Assembly (NCBI GenBank): GCA_037074705.1
Contig: CM073593.1
Location: 17,303,001-17,367,000, forward strand
Length of the DNA: 64,000 nucleotides
Reading direction: 5' to 3'
DNA from: Zhengitettix transpicula
Taxonomy: Eukaryota > Arthropoda > Insecta > Orthoptera > Tetrigidae
The position numbers were made by a program, and so were the translations under genes. The first letter of the stretch is position 1; every line of letters starts with the position of its first letter. Under the pieces are notes generated by a model. That model was not told where the DNA came from and searched no databases. It saw only the letters and a program-made list of their open reading frames with translations. This document shows positions 12,110-22,601 of this stretch, piece by piece.

Positions 12110-12290
12110 ACGGAGAATGGTTTACTCTGCAATTTTTACATGACAACTTTACTCTGCAATATCTCGACGAAGACTCCACTCTGCTATATCTTGACGACTT
12201 TACTCTGCTATATTCCTACGAAGACTCCTTTACTCTGCAATCTGTACATGACAACTTTCTTCTGTTATGCTCCGACGACGACTGGCCTCA
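12110..12290 (-). repeat. Degenerate tandem repeats in LTR U3
   Basis: About six imperfect units of roughly 25-32 bp share TTTACTCTGCAAT, followed by variants of ACATGACAAC or TCGACGAAGACTCC. They lie in the upstream half of the minus-strand LTR, where promoter and enhancer repeats are expected. Confidence 0.7.
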
Positions 12291-12422
12291 CCACCCTCTA
12301 GCACCACCTCCTACAATACCTATTATTTCCCATTCTTGTGTGCAACTTGTGTGTTTTCTGCCGCTAACAATTCGAGTACAAATTTTTAATTATTAATTAA
12401 CGATTTCCTTTTAATTACCACA

Positions 12423-12584
12423 ATATATATTATAATATTATATTATATATGATATATATTATATAATATATAAATAAATATATATTATACATGCATAGAT
12501 ATATAAATGAATAATATATATTTATTTATATTAGTTATATATAAATAGAGGTTGTCGACAAAAGCAATAATATTATATATATAT
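12423..12584. repeat. AT-rich low-complexity tract between two LTRs
   Basis: Irregular TATATAT and TAAATAAATA sequence separating the LTR at 9111-12422 from the one at 12585. Confidence 0.8.
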
Positions 12585-12925
12585 TGTAGCCGCTCCGCTA
12601 CCGTTCTCGCGTTTTTTCGTTGATTATTCATGTTTGGGCGCCAGGTAATTTTTTGGAGAAAATCACCAAAACAACTTTTTAATCTTTCATAAGTTTATTT
12701 AATCGAACATGAGATATAAGTTAACTACAAGGCGTGGTTTATCAAACTTTGTAATTTCGTTGGAGCACGTCCATCCTCGGTCGAGTCCAGCCTGGAACTG
12801 ACCATTACGCTTCTCCCCTTGGCCGCCCTAAAATAACATCGCATTTCCGGCACCTGCATAAACACAACCACTGCAGTCACCCCCGCCAAGGGCGCTCGAC
12901 CGTACCTCGCAACAATCATGTTACA
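12585..12925. mobile_element. Short solo LTR-like element, 341 bp, in (AT)n
   Basis: It starts TGTAGCCGCTCCGC and ends CAATCATGTTACA, with ATAT runs on both sides. A second copy (25010-26837, interrupted) shares the ends and most of the interior, which confirms the boundaries. No coding sequence is present. It could be a solo LTR or a TRIM-like element. Orientation is uncertain. Confidence 0.7.
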
Positions 12926-13559
12926 ATATATATATATATGTTTTTTATTCGGATTAGTTCAGAATCTGGAAATATTTTCAGTCTCACTTTAATATTTCTG
13001 AGATAAAAATGTTTAAAATTTCAACAAACTGAGCAAGAGGCTTGTAAATTTTTTCTTGTTCTTTTAATTAACATTTCAATTTTTGAATAATTTATAATAT
13101 TTGTATTTTTTATTATATTGTGTATAAATAAGTGTTATGAAATTATAAATTAATTAAATTAAATTTTGCCATTGATAGTCTAACATTACAATTTGTATAT
13201 ATATATTATTAGGGAGCCAGATCATTTTTTGTTTAACAAGGAAAATTATCAAACTTAATAACAAATTTTATGGTCCCGAGACATGGGATACACACATCTG
13301 AAGGGCATGGTTTAATTCCCGACGACTAACTATAAATTTACTTTAACATTTACAATACTACGTGCGCGCCATACTGAAAATACCCTAAACGACTCGGCAA
13401 GAGGTTGCCAACAAAAGCAATATTACAACAATATCTAATTGTAATGTTACTATATATAGAATATGTGAGAGGTCATATTAAATAACACATTTGGATAGGA
13501 AAGAGAGACCGGGATGCTGACTTACCTGAAATCAGTAGTTGGTCCAGGCTGGGATAGAT
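12926..13559. other. AT-rich non-coding spacer
   Basis: No gene is seen. A stretch near 13401-13434 (GAGGTTGCCAACAAAAGCAA) resembles 12549-12570, so this is probably old repeat DNA. Confidence 0.4.
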
Positions 13560-16094
13560 TAAAGTGACCACATTTTCATTTAGACAAAGCGGGACAAATG
13601 GGATGAAATGAGAATTACAATTTAGTTATATATATTTTATTGTATACATTAATATACTTGTTCAAAAATGTATTTATTATTAATTGTTTGTAATTATAGA
13701 AATATTTGTAAAAAATAATAATTTGAACATCATGATTTTTAATCAAATTAAATTTTTTATTTTAAAAAAATTATGATTTTCTTTCACGGTCATATTTGTG
13801 ATCCGAGTGAATACTTTGCAATAGATTCGGATCATTTATTAAAATGTCGTGAAATATTTCACATGAATTGGTCAAATTATATTTTACCCTTAATATAGAT
13901 TTTAAAGTTTTAATGTTCAATTGCGTTTTTTCAGTTGTCCATATTTTATTGATACTAGAAAAAACGCGTTCTGTTGCTGCATTTGTTCCTGGAAGGGAGA
14001 GCGCGAATTCTACAATTTTCAAAATATTTTGATAAGGAATATTATTCTGTTTAAAATGAAGGAATAACTCCGTCCATTTTTGTCTGTTTCCATATTTGCA
14101 GACAACCAACATTTAATTTTTCTATCTGTAACATATCTTTTTACCAATGAAACGTCATCAAAAAGATCATTTTCGCAAATATTATTTTTCGGAAAATGGT
14201 TACTAATATATTCAAAAGATTTTTACACATATTCCCATAAAATATCCTTTTTTAATATCACCCAATGAAAATTTTTAATATCTTCGAATTGAACTGTACA
14301 TTCTTCAAGATATTCCAAGCAGTTATTATAAAAAATGTTGACATGTTTCAGAAAATCATGTCGTTTAATGGCACCTTGTTCTTCCAACCTAGTGATGTCT
14401 TTTCGAACAATTAAAGGAATGTAATCGTTATCAATTCTTTCTCGTAATTTTGAGTTTAAATTATTGATTTCATTTGACACTTCCGTAATTGAAATTTTGT
14501 CCCCTACAATAATTTTCACAGCATTGTGAAATAATGTAGCTTGGTTGTGGATGAACTGAAGCCAAATTTGTGATGTGTCATTTTCAAAAAAGAGCTGCAA
14601 TATTCTTGGACATTTATCTTGTGGTAAAAAGTATGATTTTAATGGTTCGTATATTTTTAAAATATTTTCTACAGCTGGTAAAAGAGCTGCCCATCGTGTT
14701 TTTCTGTAGCCAAGAATTCTTTTATATTCGATTTCTGCGCTTTCACAAAAATCCTTCAAACTTTCAACACGCACACTATATATATAAAAATACGAATAAA
14801 TTTTTGCAATAATATTTTCAACATCAACTGGAAGTAAGTCAGATGCTGTTTGAATAGTATTATGTAGAATGTGCGCAGCACAACCTACTCCAATAATTTT
14901 TTTGGTTCAAATGTTCGTTAAGTTTCGTAAAAACGTTATTGATGCCTCTTCTAGCTTTTCCACCAAAATTTGCGTTAGTGTTATCCGCACAATAGCCAAT
15001 AATTTTACTGTTCAAATTATTCTTTTTTAAAATAGTACTTATTGAATCAAAAATTATTTGTGAAGTTTTAATTCCTGTTTCTGGATCAAAAAAATCGAAC
15101 AATTGTGGGAAATAATTTTAAATCTTTGTGGTTTGAAGCATCAGAATATTTGGATATAAATGCACATTTTTCTAATTCTTTCTGCAATTGAGAAAACGAA
15201 TATGGTGCAAAAACATTACACGTAATTGCTTCGGTTTTTGTTCTTGAACATGCAAATTTTTTGTCGTATAATGTTTTGATCATTTTCGACGTACAATCCA
15301 TTGATCTGAAACTTTGATTGTGGTTTATGGTGTGGAAAGCAAATAGCCATTCCGCTACTGCTAGCTGTTTTTCCGTGATGCCAAAGCTAGCACTGCGAAA
15401 AAACGGTTCCATTTTAGACGAGGAAGCGGCATTATTCAAAAATCTTTTGTGCCTCTTTGTCGCTAGATGTTTAGTAATATCGTTTTTTCCACCATGTGAG
15501 ACCGAAAATTCAGCATTGCATTTATCACACCGTACCATATTGTTTGTTCATTTTGGTTTTTTTAATAAATGGAAATTCTCTGCTTAGCACTTCATTAAAT
15601 TTGCATTCTCTTTTTTTACCCATCGTTTATTCTGTGGTTAAAAACTAGAAATAAATAAAAAATTTACTACAAAGGCTAAAAAAGAGTATTAATTTTTACC
15701 TTATTGACCGTTACCTTGTGGCGACTATTGCTCTAACTTCGTGATTCAAATAATGAGTCAAACCGAACGTCAAATTGAAAACAATAAACCGGACTGTCTG
15801 CACTTATCTGAATTAAGCCGAGACGTAACGATAATGATCGAACACCACCGAGTAAATCTAACCCTAATTTAGTTTGCTCTGCATGCATTTTATGTCTTTT
15901 TTATGTATTTTTTATTTCTTTATAGTCACCATAATACTTAATAAATAATAGGTAATATATTTTTACAGTACATTTAAAATAAGAAATGCAGATATTTTCT
16001 AAAAAGCGGGACATTTTTAAAAATCGGCGAGACGCGGGACAGTCCACCAAAAAGCGGGACTCTCCCGCCAAAATCGGGACGTGTGGTCACTTTA
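13560..16094 (-). mobile_element. hAT DNA transposon, 2.5 kb, with TIRs and 8-bp target duplication
   Basis: The terminal inverted repeats are TAAAGTGACCACA (13560) and TGTGGTCACTTTA (ending 16094). They are flanked by 8-bp near-duplicates, GGATAGAT (13552-13559) and GTATAGAT (16095-16102), with one mismatch. Subterminal GTCCCGC/GCGGGAC motifs are repeated several times just inside the right end (16007-16080) and once on the left. The size and 8-bp duplication fit the hAT superfamily, and the transposase inside confirms it. Confidence 0.9.
13771..15538 (-). pseudogene. hAT transposase with BED zinc finger, frameshifted
   Basis: Transposase of the surrounding element. The N-terminus (ATG 15538) has a BED-type zinc finger (CDKCNAEFS ... 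HLATKRHKRF). The middle contains the hAT catalytic region (GYCADNTNANFGGKARRG near 14920-14995, then GYRKTRWAALLPAVENIL near 14650-14715). The C-terminus has the hAT dimerisation domain (LPGTNAATERVFSSINKIW near 13945-14000). The parts lie in different frames with breaks near 15090, 14865 and 14120-14225, so the gene is inactive. The breaks are few, so the copy is not ancient. Confidence 0.9.
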
Positions 16095-16460
16095 GTATAG
16101 ATGGAAGTTGAAATTTTCAAGAGCCTTCGTCAGAAAGGAATATCTGAACTGCGTGCCGGCCAGGCACTCTATATATGATATGACATTGTCAAAAATAATT
16201 GCGATCTTGGTAAGGAAAGGAAAGAGAGATTCAAATTAAAGCGCACCAGCCGTTATACGGCAACAATCGACACCTAAAAAGCCAAGGAAAGGTCACAACA
16301 ATGATAAGTAATGACGGAAAAATACTCGTATACGTACATACATATCCACCTACGTGGACAAGGATCCCATAAACGTTGTGTGGTATTTTTACTATCACTT
16401 ATTTTGTCTGAATGGCTATCTTTCTTATTAACATCACAAGTATTGCCATAATGACCACTA
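16095..16460. other. Non-coding spacer with a recurring short motif
   Basis: No gene. At 16404-16431 it carries TTTTGTCTGAATGGCTATCT followed by TTCTTATT, a motif that recurs at 26080-26112 and as a hairpin at 37053-37124. Confidence 0.5.
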
Positions 16461-17010
16461 TCTTCTTCTTCTTCTTCTAATAAATAAAAAAGAGCGTTTG
16501 TTTGTATATATATTTGTATGTTCCTTATACAAATCTACACCGGTGGAGCAAATTTCACCAAATTTCGTACACGTGTTCTTTGCGACGAGTAAACAAACAC
16601 TGTCGGGGTGAGACGCGTCTATCACCCCGAGAAGTTGGGGTGGACGGGGGTGGAAATATGTAAACATTCTAAAACAGTCGATATTTCAGTCGGATAAATA
16701 TGTTTAGGGGTCACAGATATTGATAGTATTTCTTCCGATGTAATCTGAATATAATCATCCCCTACGTCCTGGGAAAAGGGCACCCTTAGGGTTTGGGGTG
16801 GAGATGCTTTACAGGAAAATAACGCGATTACAACCGAGATTGGAGTCAAATCGAAGGTTATGGATGTCACTGAGTTTAGTTATGACATTCAACTTGGCAT
16901 TTACTCCTCAGATGCAGGGGTAGGAAGGTAATAATTTTGCAAACACATCAGGTACTTGCGTTGAATAAATATATTTCAGAGTTAATTATATTGATTGTAT
17001 TTCTACTGTT

Positions 17011-17069
<59 letters not shown>

Positions 17070-17230
17070 TTGGTCAATGACTTCAACCCCCTTCGGCATG
17101 GGAGGTGAGCACATTTAGGGAAAGGGTTCCAGGAGTGTTACATAAAAATAGCGCAAAAGAAACCGAAATAGGAGTCAAATCGGGGGTTATAGAAAAATGA
17201 CATCTCGGGCAACGCCGGGCACTCAGCTAG
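16461..17230 (+). mobile_element. Non-autonomous Helitron, about 770 bp
   Basis: The 3' end has the Helitron signature: a short GC hairpin (CGGGCAACGCCGGG, 17206-17219) a few bases before a terminal CTAG followed by T (17227-17231). The 5' end begins TC after an A (16460/16461), as Helitrons insert between A and T, though here it is expanded by TCT repeats. No Rep/helicase coding is present. The interior has CCCC-rich segments and a (CT)n(AT)n microsatellite. Confidence 0.75.
17013..17070. repeat. (CT)n(AT)n microsatellite
   Basis: A run of CT dinucleotides changes into TA dinucleotides inside the Helitron. Confidence 0.95.
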
Positions 17231-17377
17231 TAATATAATAAAATTAAAGGATGTTGTGTCCAGGACTTTGCCTAGATTGTAAGATATGCTGAAGATGGAC
17301 TTCAGCATCAGATGAGTTAGGAGGTAAGACTTTAAGGAGGGTCAGTGTGTAGCATTGGTCTAAATTTAGGCATGACT

Positions 17378-17850
17378 TTAGGCATGAGCAGCTATAGGAA
17401 ATTGTGTTTTGGAAAGTATGACACTGCTGCGGTGGTAAATCAATGCGTTCAGGGAGGGGTCGATATAGAAATCGGGACAGAGTTTGTAATTAATTAGATA
17501 GAAAATGTGGGAGGAGAGGCAGGGAATATTTTCTTTGCTATTTGTGGAGGATTTTGGAGTATTGTAGTGGGCTGGAAGATGGGGCAGAAATGTCACCAGT
17601 TCCTTCCGCAAGGTTGTCAACCGGGATTCAGTAGGGGAGTTTTAGGGTGGGGCCTGCAAGGGTGGACAAGGATATTGCAGAGATTGGGAACGTGCATGAA
17701 GGCAACCCTTGGGCTGGTGGGGAGTATAATAGGAAGGATGTTTTTAAGATCTGGGTTGGATTGCAGCCAGGCGGAGAATGGAGTTGAGTTGTTGTAGTCC
17801 AGGAAAGTAGGTTGTGGTAAGTGGTGGACTACATTTCTTGTGTTGATCAA
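17378..17850 (-). pseudogene. Decayed PLE-like RT C-terminal fragment
   Basis: Two overlapping minus-strand frames read TPFSAWLQSNPDLKNIL ... PRVAFMHVPNLCNILV and then about 80 residues with no clear domain. The spacing of HP-rich, LQSNPDL and VAF..PNL.NILV pieces resembles the region after the RT palm in Penelope-like and related reverse transcriptases. The frame change near 17618 and missing catalytic blocks mark it as a relic. The assignment is tentative. The DNA is strikingly G-rich on the plus strand compared with its surroundings. Confidence 0.35.
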
Positions 17851-18133
17851 GGTTGGGTTTTGGTAATTGGACAGTGGTTAGTGCACGGGATTATTATATA
17901 TATTGTCGTATACAATTTATAGATATTAACAACAAACCACGGTGTGGTGAAAATTAATGTAATAAATTATGATTTTATACATGAAATAATTTAAATAATA
18001 ACATTTCAAATACGAAACGTTTATTACCAATTTATATTTAAGAAAAAGTTCTCGGGTTTCCACCCGGGTAACAATGCGATTGTAACGCGACGTTTCGACG
18101 GACAAATGCACTGCCGTCATCTTCTAGGCGAAG

Positions 18134-18440
18134 TGCCGGGACCAGCAGCAGCGGTGACATCTGACCGGAGGTCCAGCCTCCTCTTCTAGTTGTCCGAGTT
18201 CCTTCCTCGTGGAATCTGCTCCGCGATGACGAGATATATTATGCCTGTAACATACTAATATTCTGCCATTACTAAAATGTCATTATTTGGATAAAACATT
18301 CATACATAAGAATTGTAAATGCCTTTACGGCTACCTAACTGTTCGATTCACACTCTCATTCATACACTCATTCATTCACACTTATACCGCTGCTGCTGTT
18401 GTAAGTTCTTCGCCTTCCGCTACGTTTCTCGGCCGACGCT
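18134..18440 (-). repeat. Direct repeat, copy A (pairs with 19104-19400)
   Basis: About 300 bp, roughly 93-95% identical by eye to 19104-19400 in the same orientation. Both run from GACCAGCAG to TCGGCCGACG. They may be the pseudo-LTR-like direct repeats typical of PLEs, or a recombination product. Confidence 0.85.
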
Positions 18441-18781
18441 CTCCCTTCTTTCTAATTTTTCGGATGGTGGAAAAATAAATAAGAGTAAAAATATATAAAA
18501 ATAAATAAATATTTGCATATTTGTATGAATATTTGTATATATGTAAACTAGATTCGTGAGAATCCGAGTATGATTAATATATCACATTAACATACAAGCT
18601 GTAAAGGGGCTCATAGGTTTTCTAATAAATTAATATTTTAAAATAACTAGGCGATACTTACAGGAAGATCGACAAAGTTTGATAACCTGTTTAACAAGGA
18701 AAATTGTCAACCTGAGGATTACGGTGGGGATACAAAAAGTATCTTTCGGGGTCGTAGCAGCCTAGCGATGAGACCAGCTCA

Positions 18782-19018
18782 TGAAACCTTACGGAGTTTT
18801 CAAGGATCCGCTCCCATAGGCTCCTTAGTCCTCGGGTGGGACAGCCGATGCACCGACTCCACGTCGAAGGCCAGCTCGTGGAGTTCCTCCTTGATATCGT
18901 CGGTCGGGGTCTCCAGCGGGAGTCCTCGGACGACCATCTTCAGCTTCTTGAGCGCGGAGTGGGTGTGGTACTCCATCTTGCGGGCTGTCACCTCGTTGAA
19001 CACGGCGACGTAGTCCAC
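18782..19018 (-). pseudogene. Non-LTR ORF1 fragment (PRE_C2HC domain)
   Basis: An open minus-strand frame of about 72 codons reads KKLKMVVRGLPLETPTDDIK followed by EELHELAFDVESVHRL. This matches the domain that precedes the zinc knuckles in Gag-like ORF1 proteins of Jockey-type retrotransposons. The knuckles are missing because the sequence ends near 18760. The fragment lies between the two copies of the 300-bp direct repeat. Confidence 0.7.
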
Positions 19019-19103
19019 TGATGACCGTGTCTTGATGCGGAGACCTTCTGAAACAAGTTTTATCTCAGGGGTAAACTTGCATAATTTCCCGATCTCTCGG
19101 GAA

Positions 19104-19400
19104 AAGGGACCAGCAGTGGTGACATCTAACCGGAGGTCCAGCCTCCACTTCTAGTTGTCGGAGTTCCTTCCTCGTGGAATCTGCTCCGCGATGACGAGAT
19201 ATTATGCCTATAACATACTAATATTCTGTCATTACTAAAATGTCATTATTTGGTTAAACATTCATACATAACAATAGTAAATGCCTTTTCGGCTACCTAA
19301 CTGTTCGATTCACACTCTCATTCATACACTCATTCATTCACTCTTATACCGCTGCTGCTGTTGCAAGTTCTTCGCCTTCCGCTACGTTCCTCGGCCGACG
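19104..19400 (-). repeat. Direct repeat, copy B (pairs with 18134-18440)
   Basis: Second copy of the 300-bp repeat. Its outer end is GGGAAAAGGGACCA (19400-19413), and the same sequence recurs at the inner end (19085-19098). Confidence 0.85.
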
Positions 19401-19527
19401 GGGAAAAGGGACCATTGAGTTCGAGAGTATATATACCCCTCGCGCCCGGGGAGTGGGCCGATCAGGTGATGTCTGAGACGGGCTAATCAGACGCCGTGAC
19501 CTTCAACCGGTCCGCGGCGCGGCTATA

Positions 19528-19975
19528 TCACGCATTTCTCTCTACCAAACCTTCCCCCGGAGGAGGGGGCTGCCTCTTTAGGGCCGGGTTCCGTGTTCTG
19601 GCCAACTGGAAGCCCGTGTCTCGGTTTAGGAGGTTCTGATGTATTCTAATTTCAATGGCTTCTTGGAGCACACTATCCCAATAACCTCTTACATGCCTTA
19701 GTAATTTTGTTCCACCGAAGTTGATGTTGTGTCCGGTTTCTAAGGCATGTTCCGCAATGGCGGACTTGTGGGGCTGTTTTAATCTAAGGTATCTTGCATG
19801 TTCAACACATCTCTCCTCTACTGTTCGGATAGTTTGTCCTATATAGGTCTTGTCACACTCACAGGGAATACTGTACACTCTGGGCGTCCTAAGTTCAATG
19901 TCATCCTTAATTGTGCCAATCATTTCCCTTAATTTGGCTTGCGGGACAAAAACCGCCTTAATTTTATTTTTGTTC
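19528..19975 (-). pseudogene. PLE GIY-YIG endonuclease domain
   Basis: The minus-strand frame encodes the GIY-YIG nuclease that Penelope-like elements use to nick their target. A CCHH-type linker side (VYSIPCECDKTYIGQTIR) carries the VYSI...YIGQT core, followed by the conserved R and EH (TVEERCVEHARYLR), HKSAIAEHALETGHNI and the C-terminal EAIEIRIHQNLLNRDTG. The end RQPPPPGEGLVERNA fits PLE proteins. The frame from 19923 to 19528 is intact and probably extends to about 19975. It is disconnected from its RT by about 1.1 kb of nested insertions, so it is not expected to work. Confidence 0.9.
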
Positions 19976-20109
19976 AGAATTCTCCCAATTCTGCTTGTCG
20001 TGACACCAGCATAGGGAAGGAAGGCAGAAATGTTGAAATTTTCTTCCTCTTTCCCGGTTTTTTCCTTTCTCTTCTGGGTAAAAGCCCTCTTTATCTGTGT
20101 CGCAATGTT

Positions 20110-20205
20110 TTTTTTTAGGGCAACAGGCTACATGAGGGTAATCCACGTTAGGCAACTCCCCTTTAATAGCATAGGAAGGGATTTGAAAGGGGGAATGCGG
20201 AAGGG
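20110..20205 (-). mobile_element. Poly(A) retroposon, 3' portion (nested in PLE)
   Basis: Plus strand TTTTTTTTAGGGCAACAGGC is the antisense of the 3' end and A-tail of the retroposon defined at 59727-60281. The copy continues to GCGGAAGGGTA, where Ty3 sequence interrupts it. Confidence 0.8.
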
Positions 20206-20819
20206 TATTATCTATCATTTGTTTTTATACAAATCTTAAACCTTTTTCTACTGTAGGAAATTCTACTAGTTTTTCACTATAGGGTGATATTACATATTTC
20301 TTTGCCAACACATAACCATTAGATAAAAGCCAATTCCTTCCTCATATTAAATCTAAATCACGCGGTAATTTATCAATTACGTGATAGTCTGTAACTTTAT
20401 CTACTCCTAAAAAAGACCATTTAATTTGAACATACCCTTAGTTCTTACTTTATCTCCATTAATGCCACTTATAATTATTTTAAAAAATTTCGGAACTATA
20501 GTCGATTTTAATGCACTCTCTCGTACGTCTTTAACATTAATCAAGTCATCAGCCTCCATCTGGGCGATGCTTGTCGCAACGTCAACTTCCTCTCGAGTTG
20601 CGATTACGTCACTATCTGTGACCACGTCACAAGTCCTACCTTGGAATGTGACAATTGTGTCCGGGCTTCGCATCTCTTTCGAACAGCCTCCGCGATTAGA
20701 CTTTCCCCGGCTGTTAGAGAAGCATAATGCAAGTTTTCCGATCGAGATTGGGATCTACAAGTATACGCCTTATGTCCAAATTTTTTACATTTAAAGCATT
20801 GAATATTATACGTAGTGTT
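20206..20819 (-). mobile_element. Internal fragment of the Ty3 element at 1-5587
   Basis: This matches about 2502-3672 of the first copy but lacks about 2822-3367. It carries only the end of gag and part of the protease region, with no LTRs. The frame SGINGDKVRTKG is open where the first copy has a stop. About 45 bp of the retroposon host (CCCTTTAATAGCATAG to GCGGAAGGGTA) is present on both sides. That does not look like a Ty3 target duplication and points to repair-mediated capture. Confidence 0.85.
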
Positions 20820-21137
20820 TAGTGCCCTTTAATAGCATAGAAAGGTGGGATGCGGAAGGGTAGAGGAAGGTAGCCAAGGGTTAACTAGGGCCCCCGGGCT
20901 ATATTTTAAGGATCCTACCCGGCATTCGCCTAAAGAAATGCAGAGAATACACTAGAAAAACCTGCATCAGGTAGGTCGGGCATTGGGTACTTGTCCCACG
21001 CCCTTCCGATAGCGGGAGAGGAGTTTTCTGTGGGGACGCAGCATTCCCTTCTCCGTGCCTCGACCAGTTTAGGAGGCAGCTGGCCGACTATTCCGATCGG
21101 AACAGCGGACAACTCTTACCGTATGCCCAAGGTCTGC
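20820..21137 (-). mobile_element. Poly(A) retroposon, 5' portion (nested in PLE)
   Basis: This is the other half of the interrupted retroposon, closely matching 59790-60097. It contains a 60-codon open frame ([18 protein letters not shown]) also open in the copy at 59889-60071. The frame is not kept in the copy at 43168, so I do not treat it as a gene. The retroposon ends near 21137, where the PLE RT frame resumes. Confidence 0.8.
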
Positions 21138-21585
21138 GGGAGACTTCCAACGTCAGATATTGCCCTGGCTCTATGTATTAATGTGGCTAATACTGCTTTT
21201 TTCTGTGCTGGATGGTGAAAGCTCTCCGCATAGAGATACAAATCGGTGTGGGTAGGCTTCCTGTACACAGAATGACCCAGTTTCCCATCTTGTTTTTTCA
21301 TAATTAATATATCTAGAAAGGGAAGAGCACCGTCTTTCTCAATTTCCATGGTAAACTTTATATTCGGGTGTATACTATTCAAGTGTTGAAGAAAGTTATA
21401 GTGCTTCAGTCCATATAACAAAAGTGTCATCAACGTAGCGGAAGAAAATTTTGGGCTTTAAGGGAGCGCTGTTCAAGCCCACGCCCTCAAAGTGCTCCAT
21501 GTAGAAGTTTGCATTGGCCGGGGATAAGGGAGAACCCATGGCCACGCCGTCAGTTTGTTCAAAGTATTTCCCTCCGTATTGGAAA
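21137..21585 (-). pseudogene. PLE reverse transcriptase, C-terminal half
   Basis: The minus strand encodes GVAMGSPLSPANANFYMEHF and the catalytic FFRYVDDTFVIW (about 21415-21455). After a frameshift near 21430 come the thumb motifs HPNIKFTMEIEKDGALPFLD and GHSVYRKPTHTDLYLY. The order and wording (MGSPLSP, YVDDTF, FLDI, YRKPTHTD) are diagnostic of Penelope-like RTs. The sequence stops abruptly upstream at 21585, so the N-terminal palm and fingers are missing, and downstream at the retroposon insertion near 21137. Confidence 0.92.
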
Positions 21586-22243
21586 TTTCCAATTTACATT
21601 TACATGAGAAATATTAACATAGAAAAAATCTATAGAAATCTGAAGAAAGTTAATGAAATCTGAAGAAATTTTTGAAATATAAAGAAACCTGGCGTTATGC
21701 AATTTTATACTAGGTTTACAATAAAAATTTCGTACGTACCAAATCATCAGAACAGCTCTCTAATAATTCACTCCACCAATAATTAAAAAAGATTTTAATA
21801 AACAGGCCATGGTTTTCTAGTTTTCCCAGAACCTACGTAAGTGTCAGCTTGACAACATTTCAATACTAGTTCAGTTACTTCCAGTACTACGTTCTTTTAA
21901 AAATTCACACGTAACTTGTTCAATTTCTCATTACAATATTTTTAATAGCTGTCTTTGCTTTTGTCAACTTTTAATTTTAAACCTCCAATAAATCCTATAC
22001 TTCCTTAGCACATACCGGGCCAAATTTCACCCACCTCTCCAATGGAGATTTCTCTCTTCCTCGAACTCAGACTCAACTTTACTGTCTCAGTTCAGTTCAG
22101 ACTAGACTTAACTGTTTCAGTTTCTATCGCCGACTGACCATGACCCGCAAATGGTTGGCTCCAATAGCAGACTTGTTCTCACGTAAAATCTTTCCACCTC
22201 AAACCTTGCCGACAATAATACGTCTGAAAAATCCACATTCATA
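21586..22243. other. AT-rich non-coding spacer
   Basis: No gene. GAAATCTGAAGAAA-like short repeats occur near 21630-21680. Confidence 0.5.
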
Positions 22244-22601
22244 GGCCGGCCGCACACTGCAAGCGACGCTACGAGTCATTTTGTCGGACGACGACTCGAG
22301 GAAGAAAATACATGGGCTCCTTATGCAGGGGCGCACACCAGGCGAAACTGTCGCGTCCGACACGGCGCGACGGTTTGAGACAGTCCGCGACCGTCGCCTC
22401 GTGACAGCCAGACACCTCGAGTCATGATTCGTCGTGTCGGACGCTGACAGATGGAATTATGACTCGTCGCATTGCCTGGCGAGTCAAACAGCACTGCGCA
22501 TGCGCCCAGCACATAGCGGGAAACCTAACCTTGTCTTTGCCCCCAAATATTCATAACTGCATTGGAGTTTACTTGACAAAGGAAGGCGAAAATGGATATT
22601 T

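Larger units (their letters stand above)
9111..12422 (-). mobile_element. Solo LTR, about 1.19 kb, split by a non-LTR retrotransposon
   Basis: The outer ends are TGTAATATTT at 9111 and ATTACCACA at 12422, both bordered by (AT)n. The right end, read on the minus strand, begins TGTGGTAATTAAAAGGAAAT and follows the LTR at 57552. The left part carries the shared CAGGGTCTTTACTG motif near 9402. It also has two primer-site-like modules: minus-strand TGGCACCTCAACGTGAGGC near 9152-9172, and an AACGTGG-containing one near 9210. Removing the insert (9726-11843) leaves about 1.19 kb, close to the 1.13 kb of the copy at 57552. Confidence 0.7.
18030..21585 (-). mobile_element. Penelope-like element remnant with nested insertions
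   Basis: RT (21137-21585) and GIY-YIG endonuclease (19528-19975) lie in the right order on the minus strand. A PLE-type 3' region follows (18030-18130, with CGTCGAAACGTCGC-like sequence near the end). The 5' part, including the first RT motifs, is missing. The region between RT and endonuclease is occupied by a retroposon copy that itself contains a Ty3 fragment. The 3' region is duplicated around a non-LTR ORF1 fragment. Confidence 0.75.

Noticed and set aside
19381..19540. Hammerhead ribozyme expected near PLE ends
   Set aside because: I looked for CTGANGA and GAAA cores on both strands and found only a CTGATTA-type partial match.
19528..19975. GIY-YIG frame as a host nuclease
   Set aside because: Its wording and C-terminal end are those of Penelope-like elements, and a matching RT lies upstream.
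20930..21112. 60-codon frame shared by two retroposon copies as a conserved small protein
   Set aside because: The copy at 43168 does not keep the frame, so the similarity is explained by recent shared origin of the DNA.
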